64,000 bases of DNA from an uncultured Coriobacteriaceae bacterium (GCA_937937585.1 CALDCB010000008.1:310001-374000); one strand, 5' to 3'; shown: positions 52,240 to 61,560, counted from the stretch's first letter. Notes: generated by a model from the sequence alone, not told the origin. Numbers and translations: made by a program.

Positions 52240-53091
52240 CTACTCCTCCGAATCTTTAGCCGGGGCGGGCTGGCAGTGCGGCGCGGACCACTTGGTGGTG
52301 ACCGGCTGGGCAGCAGCGGCCTTCATCTTCTTCTCGGTTGCGGAACCAACCAGGTTGGGGTTGTTGTCCCAGAAGACCGAACGGAAGCAGAAGAACTTGC
52401 CAGCGTAATGGCCCATCTTGCTGATGGGGATGTAGATCATGAGAGCGCCCATGAGCACCAGGTGAACCAGGACGATGGGTGCGATGTTGGCAGCATTAAG
52501 GGTAAGGACCTGATGCGCAACGGTGAACACGTCGTAGTTCATCCAGCAGTAGATGCCGGTGATCAGAACGACCAAGATGGCGATGAGGTTGAAGTATTCC
52601 TCAGGCGTGGTGAACACGCGGAGATCCTCACGAGTGATGCGCTGGATGAGCAGGATTGCAGCGCCGATGGTGGTCATGGCGAAGCCAAGGATGCCGACGA
52701 AGCTCATGACGGCGACAACCCAGTCAATGGGCCAGAATGCCGGGACGAACAGAACGAAGGACCATGCGAGCATGATATAGATGCCGAAGTGGAACATGAA
52801 CGAAGGAACCCACATGCCGCGCTGGCTGATGAACAGCTTACGGATGAAGATCATTTCCTTCATGACGTCGATCATCTCGGCAGCGTGATCGACCTTGCGC
52901 TCCTTGGTCCACCACTCGTCTTCCTCGTAGAACGATCCGCCGTAAACCCCGCGCCCAGACTCCTTGGGGATGGGGTACAGATCGAAACGAGAATGAGTGG
53001 ACCACTTAGCGTACTTTGCGAACTTCGCGGCGCTCAGGGCGAGGAAGCCGATAAGCGCTACGAGCACAAAGACGAATACCAATGTATTCAT
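52240..53091 (-). CDS. DsrM-like paralogue (DsrM2), cytochrome b
   Basis: The 283-residue membrane protein has about six helices and NarI-type histidines (FHFGIYIMLAWS, VFTVAHQVLTL). It is shorter than DsrM and lacks its extra N-terminal helix. A GGGGGG ribosome site precedes the ATG. It is the first gene of a two-gene unit with dsrK2 and is divergent from the LysR regulator. Confidence 0.88.
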   Translation of the reverse strand: MNTLVFVFVLVALIGFLALSAAKFAKYAKWSTHSRFDLYPIPKESGRGVYGGSFYEEDEWWTKERKVDHAAEMIDVMKEMIFIRKLFISQRGMWVPSFMFHFGIYIMLAWSFVLFVPAFWPIDWVVAVMSFVGILGFAMTTIGAAILLIQRITREDLRVFTTPEEYFNLIAILVVLITGIYCWMNYDVFTVAHQVLTLNAANIAPIVLVHLVLMGALMIYIPISKMGHYAGKFFCFRSVFWDNNPNLVGSATEKKMKAAAAQPVTTKWSAPHCQPAPAKDSEE

Positions 53092-53557
53092 GCGAACCCC
53101 CCTTGGTTCCTTGGCGGAACCTCTCTCTTTCTTCCACCAGTTGCCTTGTAAACACGCAAAAATGCGTATTCAACCATAATACAGCTAACTATAAATTACG
53201 GATATGACGCGACACTGTAAAATGCAAATCGATAATCGCACCATAAACGGCGGCTATGCGGCACTTAAAGGCGAGTAACCCCACGTTCAGCACCTGAACC
53301 GCATATCCCCAGCTTTGTGAGCAAATCGTAAGCAATTGAAAAAAATGCTTCTGATAGTGAGACGCGATTAACAACCTCTGTGATAAGATACTTTTATACC
53401 CATAAGGTTTTCTAATGCCTCTTGAATCGGGCCTCATCGCTCCCCTGAAAGGCATCCGGAAAAGCACGTGGGCTTTGCGTATCTTTCGGAAGAGCGTCCA
53501 GGTCGTTTGAGAACGCACGCTGACGCGCCTCCCTGCGAGAAAGCGAAGTGCGGTTCA
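53092..53557. promoter_or_regulatory. Divergent control region between dsrM2 and the LysR gene
   Basis: These 466 AT-rich bases separate dsrM2 and lysR and should hold both promoters and the LysR binding sites. I see no consensus promoter pair. The arrangement, a LysR gene divergent from its target, is classical. Confidence 0.5.
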
Positions 53558-54511
53558 ATGAGTTCTATCGAGCAATTTACCGTATTCAAAGAGGTTGCCG
53601 ACACCGGCAGCATCACCCAGGCATCGAAGCGCCTGTTCATCAGCCAACCCAGCGTCAGCGTCCAAATCCAAAACCTCGAGCACGAGTACGGCGCACAGCT
53701 TTTCTCGCGCACCAACCGCGGCGTCACCCTTACCGTTTTCGGCAAGATCTTGTACGACCAGGTAGTAATCGCGCTGCGCGCGGTCGAGCAAGCGAAGGAC
53801 AGCATCCGCGAATATGCCGAGCGCGAAGGCCGCATCGTCCACGTCGGGGCAACCCTCACCATTGGCGAGTACCTCCTTCCCCATATGATGAGCCTCACCC
53901 ATGCCGACAACTCGTCGCCTAAGTTCAACGTCAACATCGCCAACACCAAGGCCGTCGAGCAGGGCGTTGTCGAAAGCAAACTAGGCATCGGCCTTATCGA
54001 GGGCCCCGTCAGCGATTCCGAAGACATCGAAGCACATCAGTTCTGGGCCGACGAACTTGTCGTCATCGTGCCGTTCCATCATCGTTGGGCGGGCATGGGT
54101 GAAATCGACTACGACGAATTCGTTCAAGAGAAGTTCATCTCGCGCGAGAAGGGTTCGGGCACGCGCAAGGTCATGGAGGATGCCCTTTCCGCATGCGACT
54201 TCGATCCCAAGAAAATCAACACCATCATGGAGTTGAACTCCACTCAGTCCATCAAAGAGGCCGTCATGGCGGGTCTTGGCGTTTCCATCCTGTCGGAACT
54301 TACCATTCAGGAAGAATGCCGCCTGAAGCGCCTGTCCACGCTGCGCATCAAGAACTGCCGCCTCGAGCGCCCGCTCAACGTCATCACCAACGTGAACGCG
54401 CGCCTTACCTCCGAGGAGCAATGGTTCCTGCAGCAAATCAGCAACCGCGAGGTCATCGAGAAGATCGTCCCGAAGCCCTGCGACTGCTGCGGCGACACCT
54501 GTAGTGCTTAG
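53558..54511 (+). CDS. LysR-family regulator with C-terminal cysteine cluster
   Basis: The 317-residue protein has the LysR helix-turn-helix at residues 1-60 (FKEVADTGSITQASKRLFIS, QPSVSVQI) and the two-lobed effector domain after residue 90. Its last residues, PKPCDCCGDTCSA, contain four cysteines within eight positions, which is not a normal LysR feature and could bind a metal or sense redox state or sulfide/sulfite. It lies divergent from dsrM2 at the head of the sulfite-respiration block, so it is the prime candidate for its regulator. The start at 53558 fits the family; the ribosome site is weak. Confidence 0.85.
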   Translation: MSSIEQFTVFKEVADTGSITQASKRLFISQPSVSVQIQNLEHEYGAQLFSRTNRGVTLTVFGKILYDQVVIALRAVEQAKDSIREYAEREGRIVHVGATLTIGEYLLPHMMSLTHADNSSPKFNVNIANTKAVEQGVVESKLGIGLIEGPVSDSEDIEAHQFWADELVVIVPFHHRWAGMGEIDYDEFVQEKFISREKGSGTRKVMEDALSACDFDPKKINTIMELNSTQSIKEAVMAGLGVSILSELTIQEECRLKRLSTLRIKNCRLERPLNVITNVNARLTSEEQWFLQQISNREVIEKIVPKPCDCCGDTCSA

Positions 54512-54542
54512 GTGAAGCAAGCCTTCTGATTCCGCGAAGATA

Positions 54543-54575
54543 AGCCCTTCGAACCATCCGGTTCGAAGGGCTTTG
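54543..54575 (+). terminator. Terminator of the LysR gene
   Basis: A perfect 13-bp stem (54543-54555 with 54560-54572) followed by TTGTT lies 31 bases past the lysR stop. Confidence 0.85.
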
Positions 54576-54577
54576 TT

Positions 54578-55282
54578 ATGCTTTCAAGCATGATACGGAA
54601 AGGAATCGCCATAGTGCGCGGTATGTTCGCATTCGCCTTTGCTTGCGTGGTCACGGTGGCGTTGTTCATCGTCATCACGAATCTTGTCGTGCTCATTTCC
54701 ACGAAATCAAGCATTATCAGCGAGGACGACGCCACGCTGACCCACAAGTCGGACGCCATCTTGGTTTTGGGCGCGTCGGTTTACGCCGACGGCACGCCCT
54801 CGGGCATCCTGCAGGACCGTCTGAACGAGGCCGCTCGCCTTTACTTCGCCGGTGACGCACCGCGCATCATCGTCAGCGGCGACGGGCGCCAAACCTCATA
54901 CAACGAACCCGCAGCCATGAAGGAATACCTGATCGGGCTTGGTATTCCCAGCTCGGCGATCTTCTGCGACCGTGCGGGCTATTCAACTTATGACAGCTCG
55001 TATCGCGCGCGCTATATCTTCAACTGCTCCTCGCTTATCATCGTCACGCAGTCCTACCACCTGCCCCGCGCCCTGTACTCTGCGCGCGGCTTGGGAATCG
55101 ACGCCGTGGGCGTGCCGTCGAACGGCGGCCCCTACGCAAATCAGAGCTACTATGACCTGCGCGAGATCCCTGCGCGCACCAAGGACTTCATCTACACGCT
55201 GGCGAAGAAGACCAGCGCGATCTTGGGTGAGCCCGTCAGCCTTGCGCAATCGGGCGACGTGACGAACGACCACCGCATCTAG
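54578..55282 (+). CDS. SanA/YdcF-like DUF218 membrane protein
   Basis: The 234-residue protein has one N-terminal membrane helix (about 13-40) and a DUF218 domain: AILVLGASVYADGTPSGILQDRL (shown in part), a PRIIVSGDGR segment, NEPAAMKEYLI and SYHLPRALYSA. SanA-type proteins affect envelope permeability; the biochemical function is not settled. The start follows directly on the LysR terminator and has no clear ribosome site, so it could begin at the second ATG four codons later. Confidence 0.82.
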   Translation: MLSSMIRKGIAIVRGMFAFAFACVVTVALFIVITNLVVLISTKSSIISEDDATLTHKSDAILVLGASVYADGTPSGILQDRLNEAARLYFAGDAPRIIVSGDGRQTSYNEPAAMKEYLIGLGIPSSAIFCDRAGYSTYDSSYRARYIFNCSSLIIVTQSYHLPRALYSARGLGIDAVGVPSNGGPYANQSYYDLREIPARTKDFIYTLAKKTSAILGEPVSLAQSGDVTNDHRI

Positions 55283-55417
55283 CGGGAAGGGCTTGCAGGG
55301 CGGCGTGTCTGCCGCCGTTTGCGATTGCCGTAACGAGCGCGAACGGCACCCTCCCCCCTGCGGCAACAGGCACTCAAGCCGCGCGCCTCAGGTAAACGCG
55401 CCCCACACGGCAAACAA

Positions 55418-55460
55418 GAAACCCGCCCAATCAGCGCGAACTACGCGATCGGGCGGGTTT
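55418..55460. terminator. Bidirectional terminator between sanA-like gene and tatA
   Basis: A hairpin with AAACCCGCCC and GGGCGGGTTT arms ends in TTTT on the plus strand and TTT on the minus strand. It suits the convergent genes. Confidence 0.75.
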
Positions 55461-55491
55461 TCCATTGCAAGATGCTTCTCAGTTGAAAAGA

Positions 55492-55815
55492 CTACTTGGT
55501 TGCCTCTTCGGCTTCCTTGTCAGCCTCTTCCTGGGCGACTTCCTCAACTTCCTCGGCATCGTCTTCAACAGGCTCGGCCTTCTTAACGACCTTCTTGACC
55601 TTCTTGGGGGCCTCCTCGGCTTCCTCAACCTCGGCCCTCACAGCCTCTTCCTGCTGAGCAGCCTCCTCGGCGCCCTCCTTCATACCGGAGCGCAGGTTCT
55701 TGATGCCAGAGCCCATGGCCTTACCAAGCTTTGGAAGGTTCTTTGGGCCGAAGATAAGCAGAATGACAACCAGGATGATGATGAGTTCGGGCATGCCCAA
55801 TCCGAAGATTTTCAT
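55492..55815 (-). CDS. tatA: TatA twin-arginine translocase subunit
   Basis: The 107-residue protein has the TatA pattern: a short membrane helix (MPELIIILVVILLIFGP), the hinge GPKNLPKLGKAMG, an amphipathic helix and a long tail of alternating acidic and lysine runs. It exports folded proteins with twin-arginine signals, such as DsrO and the ABC-binding lipoprotein in this window. An AAGGAGG ribosome site precedes the ATG. Confidence 0.95.
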   Translation of the reverse strand: MKIFGLGMPELIIILVVILLIFGPKNLPKLGKAMGSGIKNLRSGMKEGAEEAAQQEEAVRAEVEEAEEAPKKVKKVVKKAEPVEDDAEEVEEVAQEEADKEAEEATK

Positions 55816-55865
55816 ATAGTGCCTCCTTGCGGGGTGTAGCGCATTCGAATGCGCGTCTTCGGTTC

Positions 55866-55871
55866 ATTATA
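55866..55871 (-). promoter_or_regulatory. Predicted -10 element of tatA
   Basis: An exact TATAAT on the minus strand lies about 50 bases before the tatA ATG. The -35 region is weak. Confidence 0.4.
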
Positions 55872-55874
55872 CGG

Positions 55875-55918
55875 TTCGGCAGGCCGATGAGAATGCTTTT
55901 CCATACGACCTGCCGAAC
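55875..55918 (-). terminator. Hairpin after leuS
   Basis: A perfect 10-bp stem GTTCGGCAGG/CCTGCCGAAC with a 24-base loop lies about 50 bases past the leuS stop and just before the tatA -10. There is no T-tract. Confidence 0.5.
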
Positions 55919-55969
55919 ACATTGACGGCGCCTTTACATGCAACGCCGCAGATCACGGTAAACCGACCG

Positions 55970-58528
55970 TTATTTCACAACGATGTTGACCAAACGACCG
56001 GGGACGATGATGACCTTCTTGATCTCCTTGCCGTCAAGCGAGTCGCCCATGATCTTCATGGCCTCGTCCTGGATCTCGTCCTTCGAAGCGTCGGCTGCAA
56101 CCTTGATATGCATCTTGACCTTGCCGTTCACCTGAACAGCCAGCTCAACCTCATCGGCCTTTGCCTGCTCGGGATCGAACGTGGGCCAAGCCTGCTCGCT
56201 GATGGAGCCCGTGCCTTCAAGAACGTCGGACCACAGTTCCTCGGCGAAATGAGGCGCGATCGGAGCGATAAGCTTCACCAGGACATCGGCAATCTCGCGC
56301 GAGAACTGCGCATCACGATCGTCGACGGACGCAACACGCAGGTAATCGCCTGCGGCGTTGACCAGCTCCATGATGGCAGCGATGGCGGTGTTGAAGTTGT
56401 CGCGATCGAAGTCATTCGCAACCTTCTCGACGATGCGGTGACGCTCGCGCTTCAGAATCTTCGCGGCCTCGGCGACCTTAGCGGAATCGGCACCGGCTTG
56501 GAACAGGGTTTCCTCGTCAGCCTTGCCAACCAGATCGTTCACGACGCGCCACAAACGGTTCAGGAACTTGTACATGCCGGCCAAGCCGTCCTCGTTCCAC
56601 AGCAGCTCCTTGTCGGGCGGAGCCATGAACAGGATGTATGCGCGAACCGCGTCGGCGCCATAAGCAGCGATCATGTCCTCGGGAGCGATGACGTTGCCCT
56701 TGGATTTGGACATGACGTCGCCGTGCTCGTCGAGAACCATGCCCTGGCACAGAAGGTTCTTGAAGGGCTCGTCGCACTCAAGCATGCCTTCGTCGCGTAG
56801 CACCTTGGTGAAGAAACGGCTGTACAGCAAGTGCAGGATGGCATGCTCGATGCCGCCGATGTACTTGTCAACGGGCATCCAGGCGTTTGCCTTGGCGCTG
56901 TCGAAAGGCGCCTGCTCGTTGTGCGGATCGGTATAGCGCATGTAGTACCAGCTAGAGCACGTGAACGTGTCCATGGTGTCGGTCTCGCGACGAGCGGGCT
57001 TGCCGCATTTCGGGCACGTGCAGTTCACGAAGCCCTCGTGCGTGGCCAGCGTCTCGCCAGCGGCAAGATCGATGTCCTCGGGAAGAAGAACCGGCAGGTC
57101 TTCCTCGGGAACGGGCACGACACCGCAGTCGTCGCAATAAATGGCCGGGATGGGGTTGCCCCAATAACGCTGGCGGCTGATGAGCCAGTCGCGCAGACGG
57201 AACATGACCTGCCTATGGCCGCGGCCGATCTCCTCGAGATACGCCACGACGGCATCCTCGCCCTCGGAATGCTTGCCGCCCGTAAGGCCGGTGAAGCGGC
57301 CGGACTGGACCAGACGGCCCTCGGCCTCCATGGCCTGTTCCCAGTCGACGCTGGTGACGACGCGATTCTGCTCGTCCTTCAGCTGCTCGTACAGCGGGTC
57401 ATCGTCGCCCAAGATGATGGGGATGATGGGCAGGTCGTACTTCTTGGCGAACTCGAAGTCACGCTGGTCGCCGCAGGGGACGGCCATGACCGCGCCAGTG
57501 CCGTAGTCGGCGACGATGTAGTCGGCAACCCAGACGGGCACCTTCTCGCCGTTGACCGGGTTCACAACGTAACGACCGGTGAACGCACCATGCTTTTCCT
57601 TGTTGCCCTGAGCGCGCTCGACCGCGGTGATCTTCTTGGCGTTCTCGACAACCTCCATGACGGCTTCTTCGTACTGCGTGCCCTTGACCAGGTCGGCAAG
57701 GATTTTGCTTTCAGGGGCAAGCAGGAAGAAGCTACAGCCGAACAGCGTGTCGGCACGCGTGGTGAACACGGTGATCAGCTGGTCTTCGGTGGGCTCTTGC
57801 GGAACGGAACCGTCGGCGTCGCACAAGGTGAACGTGACCTCGGCGCCTTCGGAGCGGCCGATCCAGTTGGCCTGCTGCTGCTTGACGCGCTCGGGCCAGC
57901 CATCAAGCTGATCGAGGTCGTCCAAAAGCTCCTGTGCGTAATCGGTGATCTTGAAGTACCACTGCGTAAGATCGCGCTTCTCGACCTCGCTGTCGCAACG
58001 CCAGCAGCGGCCCTCGGTGACCTGCTCGTTGGCAAGAACAGTGCCGCAGCTGGGGCACCAATTCACCGGCGAGTTGCGGCGCTCGACCAAACCGCGCTTC
58101 CAGAACTGCTCGAAAATCCACTGGCCCCAGCGATAATACTCGGGGTCGCAAGCGACGACGGTACGGTCCCAGTCGTACGAGAAGCCCATGCGCTTGAAGC
58201 TGGCCTTCTGCGTCTCAATATTGGCATACGTCCACTTTGCGGGATGACTGTGATGCTTGATGGCTGCGTTCTCGGCGGGGAGGCCGAACGCGTCCCAACC
58301 CATGGGATGAAGCACGTCGAAGCCCTGCATGCGGCTGTAGCGAGCAATGACGTCGCCGATGGTGTAGTTACGGACATGACCCATGTGGATGTCACCCGAG
58401 GGGTACGGGAACATCTCAAGGACGTATTTTTTGGGGCGGTCGTCGCCCTCACGCACCTGGTTGATGCCCGACTCTTCCCACGCCTTCTGCCAACGCGGCT
58501 CGATCTCGTGCGGATTGTAAGCTTTCAT
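55970..58528 (-). CDS. leuS: Leucyl-tRNA synthetase
   Basis: The 852-residue class I synthetase has the HIGH-type motif in SGDIHMGHVRNY, the editing domain in the first half, a zinc-binding CDDCG...CPKCG region and the KMSKS-type motif VMSKSKGNV. Length and order are normal for the bacterial enzyme. It charges tRNA-Leu, one of which is at 12084. Confidence 0.97.
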   Translation of the reverse strand: MKAYNPHEIEPRWQKAWEESGINQVREGDDRPKKYVLEMFPYPSGDIHMGHVRNYTIGDVIARYSRMQGFDVLHPMGWDAFGLPAENAAIKHHSHPAKWTYANIETQKASFKRMGFSYDWDRTVVACDPEYYRWGQWIFEQFWKRGLVERRNSPVNWCPSCGTVLANEQVTEGRCWRCDSEVEKRDLTQWYFKITDYAQELLDDLDQLDGWPERVKQQQANWIGRSEGAEVTFTLCDADGSVPQEPTEDQLITVFTTRADTLFGCSFFLLAPESKILADLVKGTQYEEAVMEVVENAKKITAVERAQGNKEKHGAFTGRYVVNPVNGEKVPVWVADYIVADYGTGAVMAVPCGDQRDFEFAKKYDLPIIPIILGDDDPLYEQLKDEQNRVVTSVDWEQAMEAEGRLVQSGRFTGLTGGKHSEGEDAVVAYLEEIGRGHRQVMFRLRDWLISRQRYWGNPIPAIYCDDCGVVPVPEEDLPVLLPEDIDLAAGETLATHEGFVNCTCPKCGKPARRETDTMDTFTCSSWYYMRYTDPHNEQAPFDSAKANAWMPVDKYIGGIEHAILHLLYSRFFTKVLRDEGMLECDEPFKNLLCQGMVLDEHGDVMSKSKGNVIAPEDMIAAYGADAVRAYILFMAPPDKELLWNEDGLAGMYKFLNRLWRVVNDLVGKADEETLFQAGADSAKVAEAAKILKRERHRIVEKVANDFDRDNFNTAIAAIMELVNAAGDYLRVASVDDRDAQFSREIADVLVKLIAPIAPHFAEELWSDVLEGTGSISEQAWPTFDPEQAKADEVELAVQVNGKVKMHIKVAADASKDEIQDEAMKIMGDSLDGKEIKKVIIVPGRLVNIVVK

Positions 58529-58734
58529 GTGATCTCTTGTCTTTCCCGGCGTGAGGCCAAATCGAGGTTCATCTTTTGAAACCCCTGTTCAGCGCAGTTT
58601 GCCGATCTTCCGCTGTCGAATGTTCCTATTATAGTGAGAATCGCGCCCGACGCACCATGAACCCCGCGCCCGTCCGTAAAATTTCGCATAGTCGGTATCT
58701 GCGAATGGAAGACCCGCGACGGAAAGCCGGCGAG

Positions 58735-59232
58735 CTAAACCAGCAGCTCGTAGAAGGACATGTCGCGGTAAGCCCCATGTTTGAAGGCGATCTCCCTCAT
58801 GGAGCCACAATACTCGAAGCCGAACTTCTCGTGCAGGGCGATGCTTGCCTGGTTGCCCTCGGTGATGACCGAGATCACCGCATGCGTGTCCTGGTTCGCG
58901 CGCGCTTCGTCAATGATGGCGACCATCAGCTTTCCACCAATCCCCTGACCCCTGTGATCAGGGGAGATGTAAATCGATAGCTCAACAGCAGGCGCATACC
59001 CGCCCTTGCTGCGAAACGCCGACAGGCTTGCGTAACCGCACACGCCCTCCCCATCGTCAGCGACGATCAAAGGATGGTTGCCGCCAGGTTTGTTGTATTC
59101 CGCCATATGTTTGGCCCATGTTTCGGCGTCAGCCGGGTGAATGGCGAAATTGTTGCAAGCTGTTTCAACCTCGTAGTTGTAAATGGCTCGAATGGCCTCG
59201 AAATCGTCTTCCGTCGCTTTCCTGATCATCAT
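58735..59232 (-). CDS. GNAT-family N-acetyltransferase
   Basis: The 165-residue protein has the GNAT fold of the phosphinothricin acetyltransferase type: IRKATEDDFEAIRAIYNYE at the start, the acetyl-CoA loop DHRGQGIGGKLM and the C-terminal ALHEKFGFEYCG. The substrate is unknown. Two adjacent ATGs begin the protein and no ribosome site is obvious. Confidence 0.85.
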   Translation of the reverse strand: MMIRKATEDDFEAIRAIYNYEVETACNNFAIHPADAETWAKHMAEYNKPGGNHPLIVADDGEGVCGYASLSAFRSKGGYAPAVELSIYISPDHRGQGIGGKLMVAIIDEARANQDTHAVISVITEGNQASIALHEKFGFEYCGSMREIAFKHGAYRDMSFYELLV

Positions 59233-59284
59233 TGGCGTATGTCTACTTCTTTCTTTTCGAACTTCATCTATGCGATCACATCGC

Positions 59285-59324
59285 AAAACAAGGCGCACTG
59301 CAAGGGTGCCTGCAGCGCGCCTTG
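59285..59324 (-). terminator. Terminator of the acyl-CoA synthetase gene
   Basis: A long stem (CAAGGCGC and CTGCA arms around a short loop, one mismatch) at 59289-59324 is followed on the minus strand by TTTTG. Note that it lies on the 3' side of the gene at 59343-60983. Confidence 0.8.
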
Positions 59325-59342
59325 CGATTCTTTCAGTGACAT

Positions 59343-60983
59343 TTAGTTGGTGCTCTCTTTTGCGACAAGCTTTGCCGAGCCATAGCGCTCGCGCAAAAGG
59401 GGCTTGTCGATCTTCCCGGTGGCGTTGCGCGGCACATCGGCGAAGATGTACTTGCGCGGACGCTTATAGCGCGGCAGCTTCGCGCAGTAATCGCGCAGCT
59501 CATCCTCGGTGCACGTCACGCCGGGTTTCAGTTCGACCACGGCGCACGCGATCTCACCCAAACGGTTGTCGGGCAAGCCGATGACCGCCACGTCCTTCAC
59601 CGCGTCGTTGGCGTGTATGAAGTCCTCGATCTGGACCGGGTACAAGTTCTCGCCGCCGGTGATGATGACATCCTTCTTGCGATCGACCAGCCAGATGAAG
59701 CCGTCGGCGTCGATCTCGGCCATGTCGCCGGTGTACAACCAGCCATCACGCAAGACATCGGCCGTGGCCTCGGGGTTCTTGTAGTAGCACTCCATAAGGC
59801 CGCTGCCGCGCAGGCAAAGCTCGCCCACGTTGCCATCGCCGGGCGAGACAGGCGTGCCGTCACCCATGCGGACCTCGGCTTCCCAGCCGTAGCCGGGAAC
59901 GCCGATGGCGCCCACGTGATCGGCGTTCTCGACGCCCAAGTGAACGCTACCGGGCCCGATGCCCTCAGACAAGCCGTAGTTGGTGTCGTACTGATGGTGC
60001 GGGAAGTACTTGTGCCAGCGCTTGATCAGGCTGGGCGGAACGGGCTGCGCGCCAATATGCATCAAGCGCCACTGCGACAGCTGATAGTCCGACAGCTTCA
60101 CGGTGCCGTCTTCGATGGCGTCCAGGATGTCCTGCGCCCACGGAACCAGCAGCCACACAATAGAGCAGCCCTCTTCAGACACGGTGCGCAAAATCCAATC
60201 AGGGCGCACGCCGCGCAAGATGACGGCCTTGCTACCCACGGTCAGGCTGCCCAGCCAGTGCATCTTCGCGCCAACATGGTACAGCGGCGGAATGCACAGG
60301 AAATTGTCCTCGTGGGTTTGGCTATGATGCTTCTGCTCGGTGATTGCCGCGCGCATCAGGCTACGATGCTTGTGGAGAATGGCCTTCGGGAAGCCGGTCG
60401 TTCCACTGGAGAAATAGATGGCGCCCAGATCATCGTCGTCGATGACGATACCGGGGTCTTCCGCGGTGAAATGACCCACGCGAAGGTTGTAGCTGTCGGC
60501 GAACGAAGGGCAGTCCTCACCCACAAAATACAGGTGCTTGACCTGGGGAATGCGGTCGACGATCTCTTCGATGCGGCCAATGAATTCTGGGCCGAAGATA
60601 AGCACCTCGACATCGGCAAGCTCGAGGCAGTACTTGATCTCGTCGGCGGTGTAGCGATAGTTCATGGGAACCGCGATGGCGCCCGACTTCAGCACGCCGA
60701 AGTAAACCGGAAGCCACTCAAGGCAGTTCATCATCAGGATGCCCACCTTGCTTTCACGTTTCACGCCGGCATCAAGCAGCAAATGCGCGAAACGGTTGGC
60801 ACGGTCGTTGAACACCTTCCACGTCATCTCGCGGCGATAGCGCTGCGTAGGGTTGGTCTCGACCAGCTCGTACTCGCGCCACGTCTTGCCACGACGATCG
60901 CGGATCTCGGGGTTCACCTCGACCAACGCGACCTCTTCGGGCCACTGACGGGCATTCTGCTCTAGGTATTCGGTTACAGGCAT
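59343..60983 (-). CDS. AMP-binding acyl-CoA synthetase
   Basis: The 546-residue adenylate-forming enzyme has the phosphate loop YFSSGTTGFPKAI, the DTNYGLSEG segment, the hinge WLYTGDMAEIDADGFIWLVDR (shown in part) and the C-terminal lysine segment NATGKIDKP. It activates a carboxylic acid to its CoA ester; the acid is unknown. The N-terminus has a short imperfect repeat (NPEIRDRRGKTW and NPTQRYRREMTW), possibly from a small internal duplication. A GAGG ribosome site precedes the ATG. Confidence 0.88.
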   Translation of the reverse strand: MPVTEYLEQNARQWPEEVALVEVNPEIRDRRGKTWREYELVETNPTQRYRREMTWKVFNDRANRFAHLLLDAGVKRESKVGILMMNCLEWLPVYFGVLKSGAIAVPMNYRYTADEIKYCLELADVEVLIFGPEFIGRIEEIVDRIPQVKHLYFVGEDCPSFADSYNLRVGHFTAEDPGIVIDDDDLGAIYFSSGTTGFPKAILHKHRSLMRAAITEQKHHSQTHEDNFLCIPPLYHVGAKMHWLGSLTVGSKAVILRGVRPDWILRTVSEEGCSIVWLLVPWAQDILDAIEDGTVKLSDYQLSQWRLMHIGAQPVPPSLIKRWHKYFPHHQYDTNYGLSEGIGPGSVHLGVENADHVGAIGVPGYGWEAEVRMGDGTPVSPGDGNVGELCLRGSGLMECYYKNPEATADVLRDGWLYTGDMAEIDADGFIWLVDRKKDVIITGGENLYPVQIEDFIHANDAVKDVAVIGLPDNRLGEIACAVVELKPGVTCTEDELRDYCAKLPRYKRPRKYIFADVPRNATGKIDKPLLRERYGSAKLVAKESTN

Positions 60984-61170
60984 GATCAGGCCTCGCTAAC
61001 TTGAACTGACGCGGTTGCTGCAGCAAACCGCGCGAGAATGATACCGCAAGAACGATACTGTTCGGCAACTACGCTGTCGGTTTTCTCGACAGACTCTTCC
61101 ACGACTTCAACGGGAAACTAAGTTGACCGGAATCGCCAAGGCAAAACGCCGACCGCACGAAACGCAACGT

Positions 61171-61560
61171 TTACTTACCACCGTCCAGGAAGATCTTTCG
61201 CGTGACGAAATTCCAAACCATGACAACCGCCGTGGCGAAAATCTTGACTAACAAGTAGCTGATGCCGAAGAAGTCGACGCCCACCCACATCAAAGCGTCG
61301 TTGATGAGAAGGCCGATGACGGAAAGCACGACGAAGATGATGAACTCGCGCCTGCGACTGAGCCCCTCTTTGTGGGTGAACACGTAGCGCATCGAAGCGA
61401 CGTAGTTGAAGATAACCGACACCGTGAACGAGATCGTTGCACTGATCAGGTAATTCACGCTGAAAAGCTCGGTGAGCAGCACCATCAGGCCATAGTCGAT
61501 GACGAAGGCGATGACGCCGACGACGCCGAACTTCGCAAACTGGGCTATCAACTGCTTCAC
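61171..61560 (-). CDS. GtrA-family membrane protein
   Basis: The 129-residue protein has four membrane helices and the GtrA pattern (FAKFGVVGVIAFVIDYGLM at the start, FNYVASMRYVF mid-protein, WNFVTRKIF at the end). GtrA proteins are thought to help move lipid-linked sugars for cell-surface glycans. The start is GTG with an AAGGAG ribosome site. Confidence 0.9.
   Translation of the reverse strand: MKQLIAQFAKFGVVGVIAFVIDYGLMVLLTELFSVNYLISATISFTVSVIFNYVASMRYVFTHKEGLSRRREFIIFVVLSVIGLLINDALMWVGVDFFGISYLLVKIFATAVVMVWNFVTRKIFLDGGK

Noticed and set aside
56831..58579. Plus-strand frame of 582 codons over leuS
   Set aside because: Antisense shadow of leucyl-tRNA synthetase.
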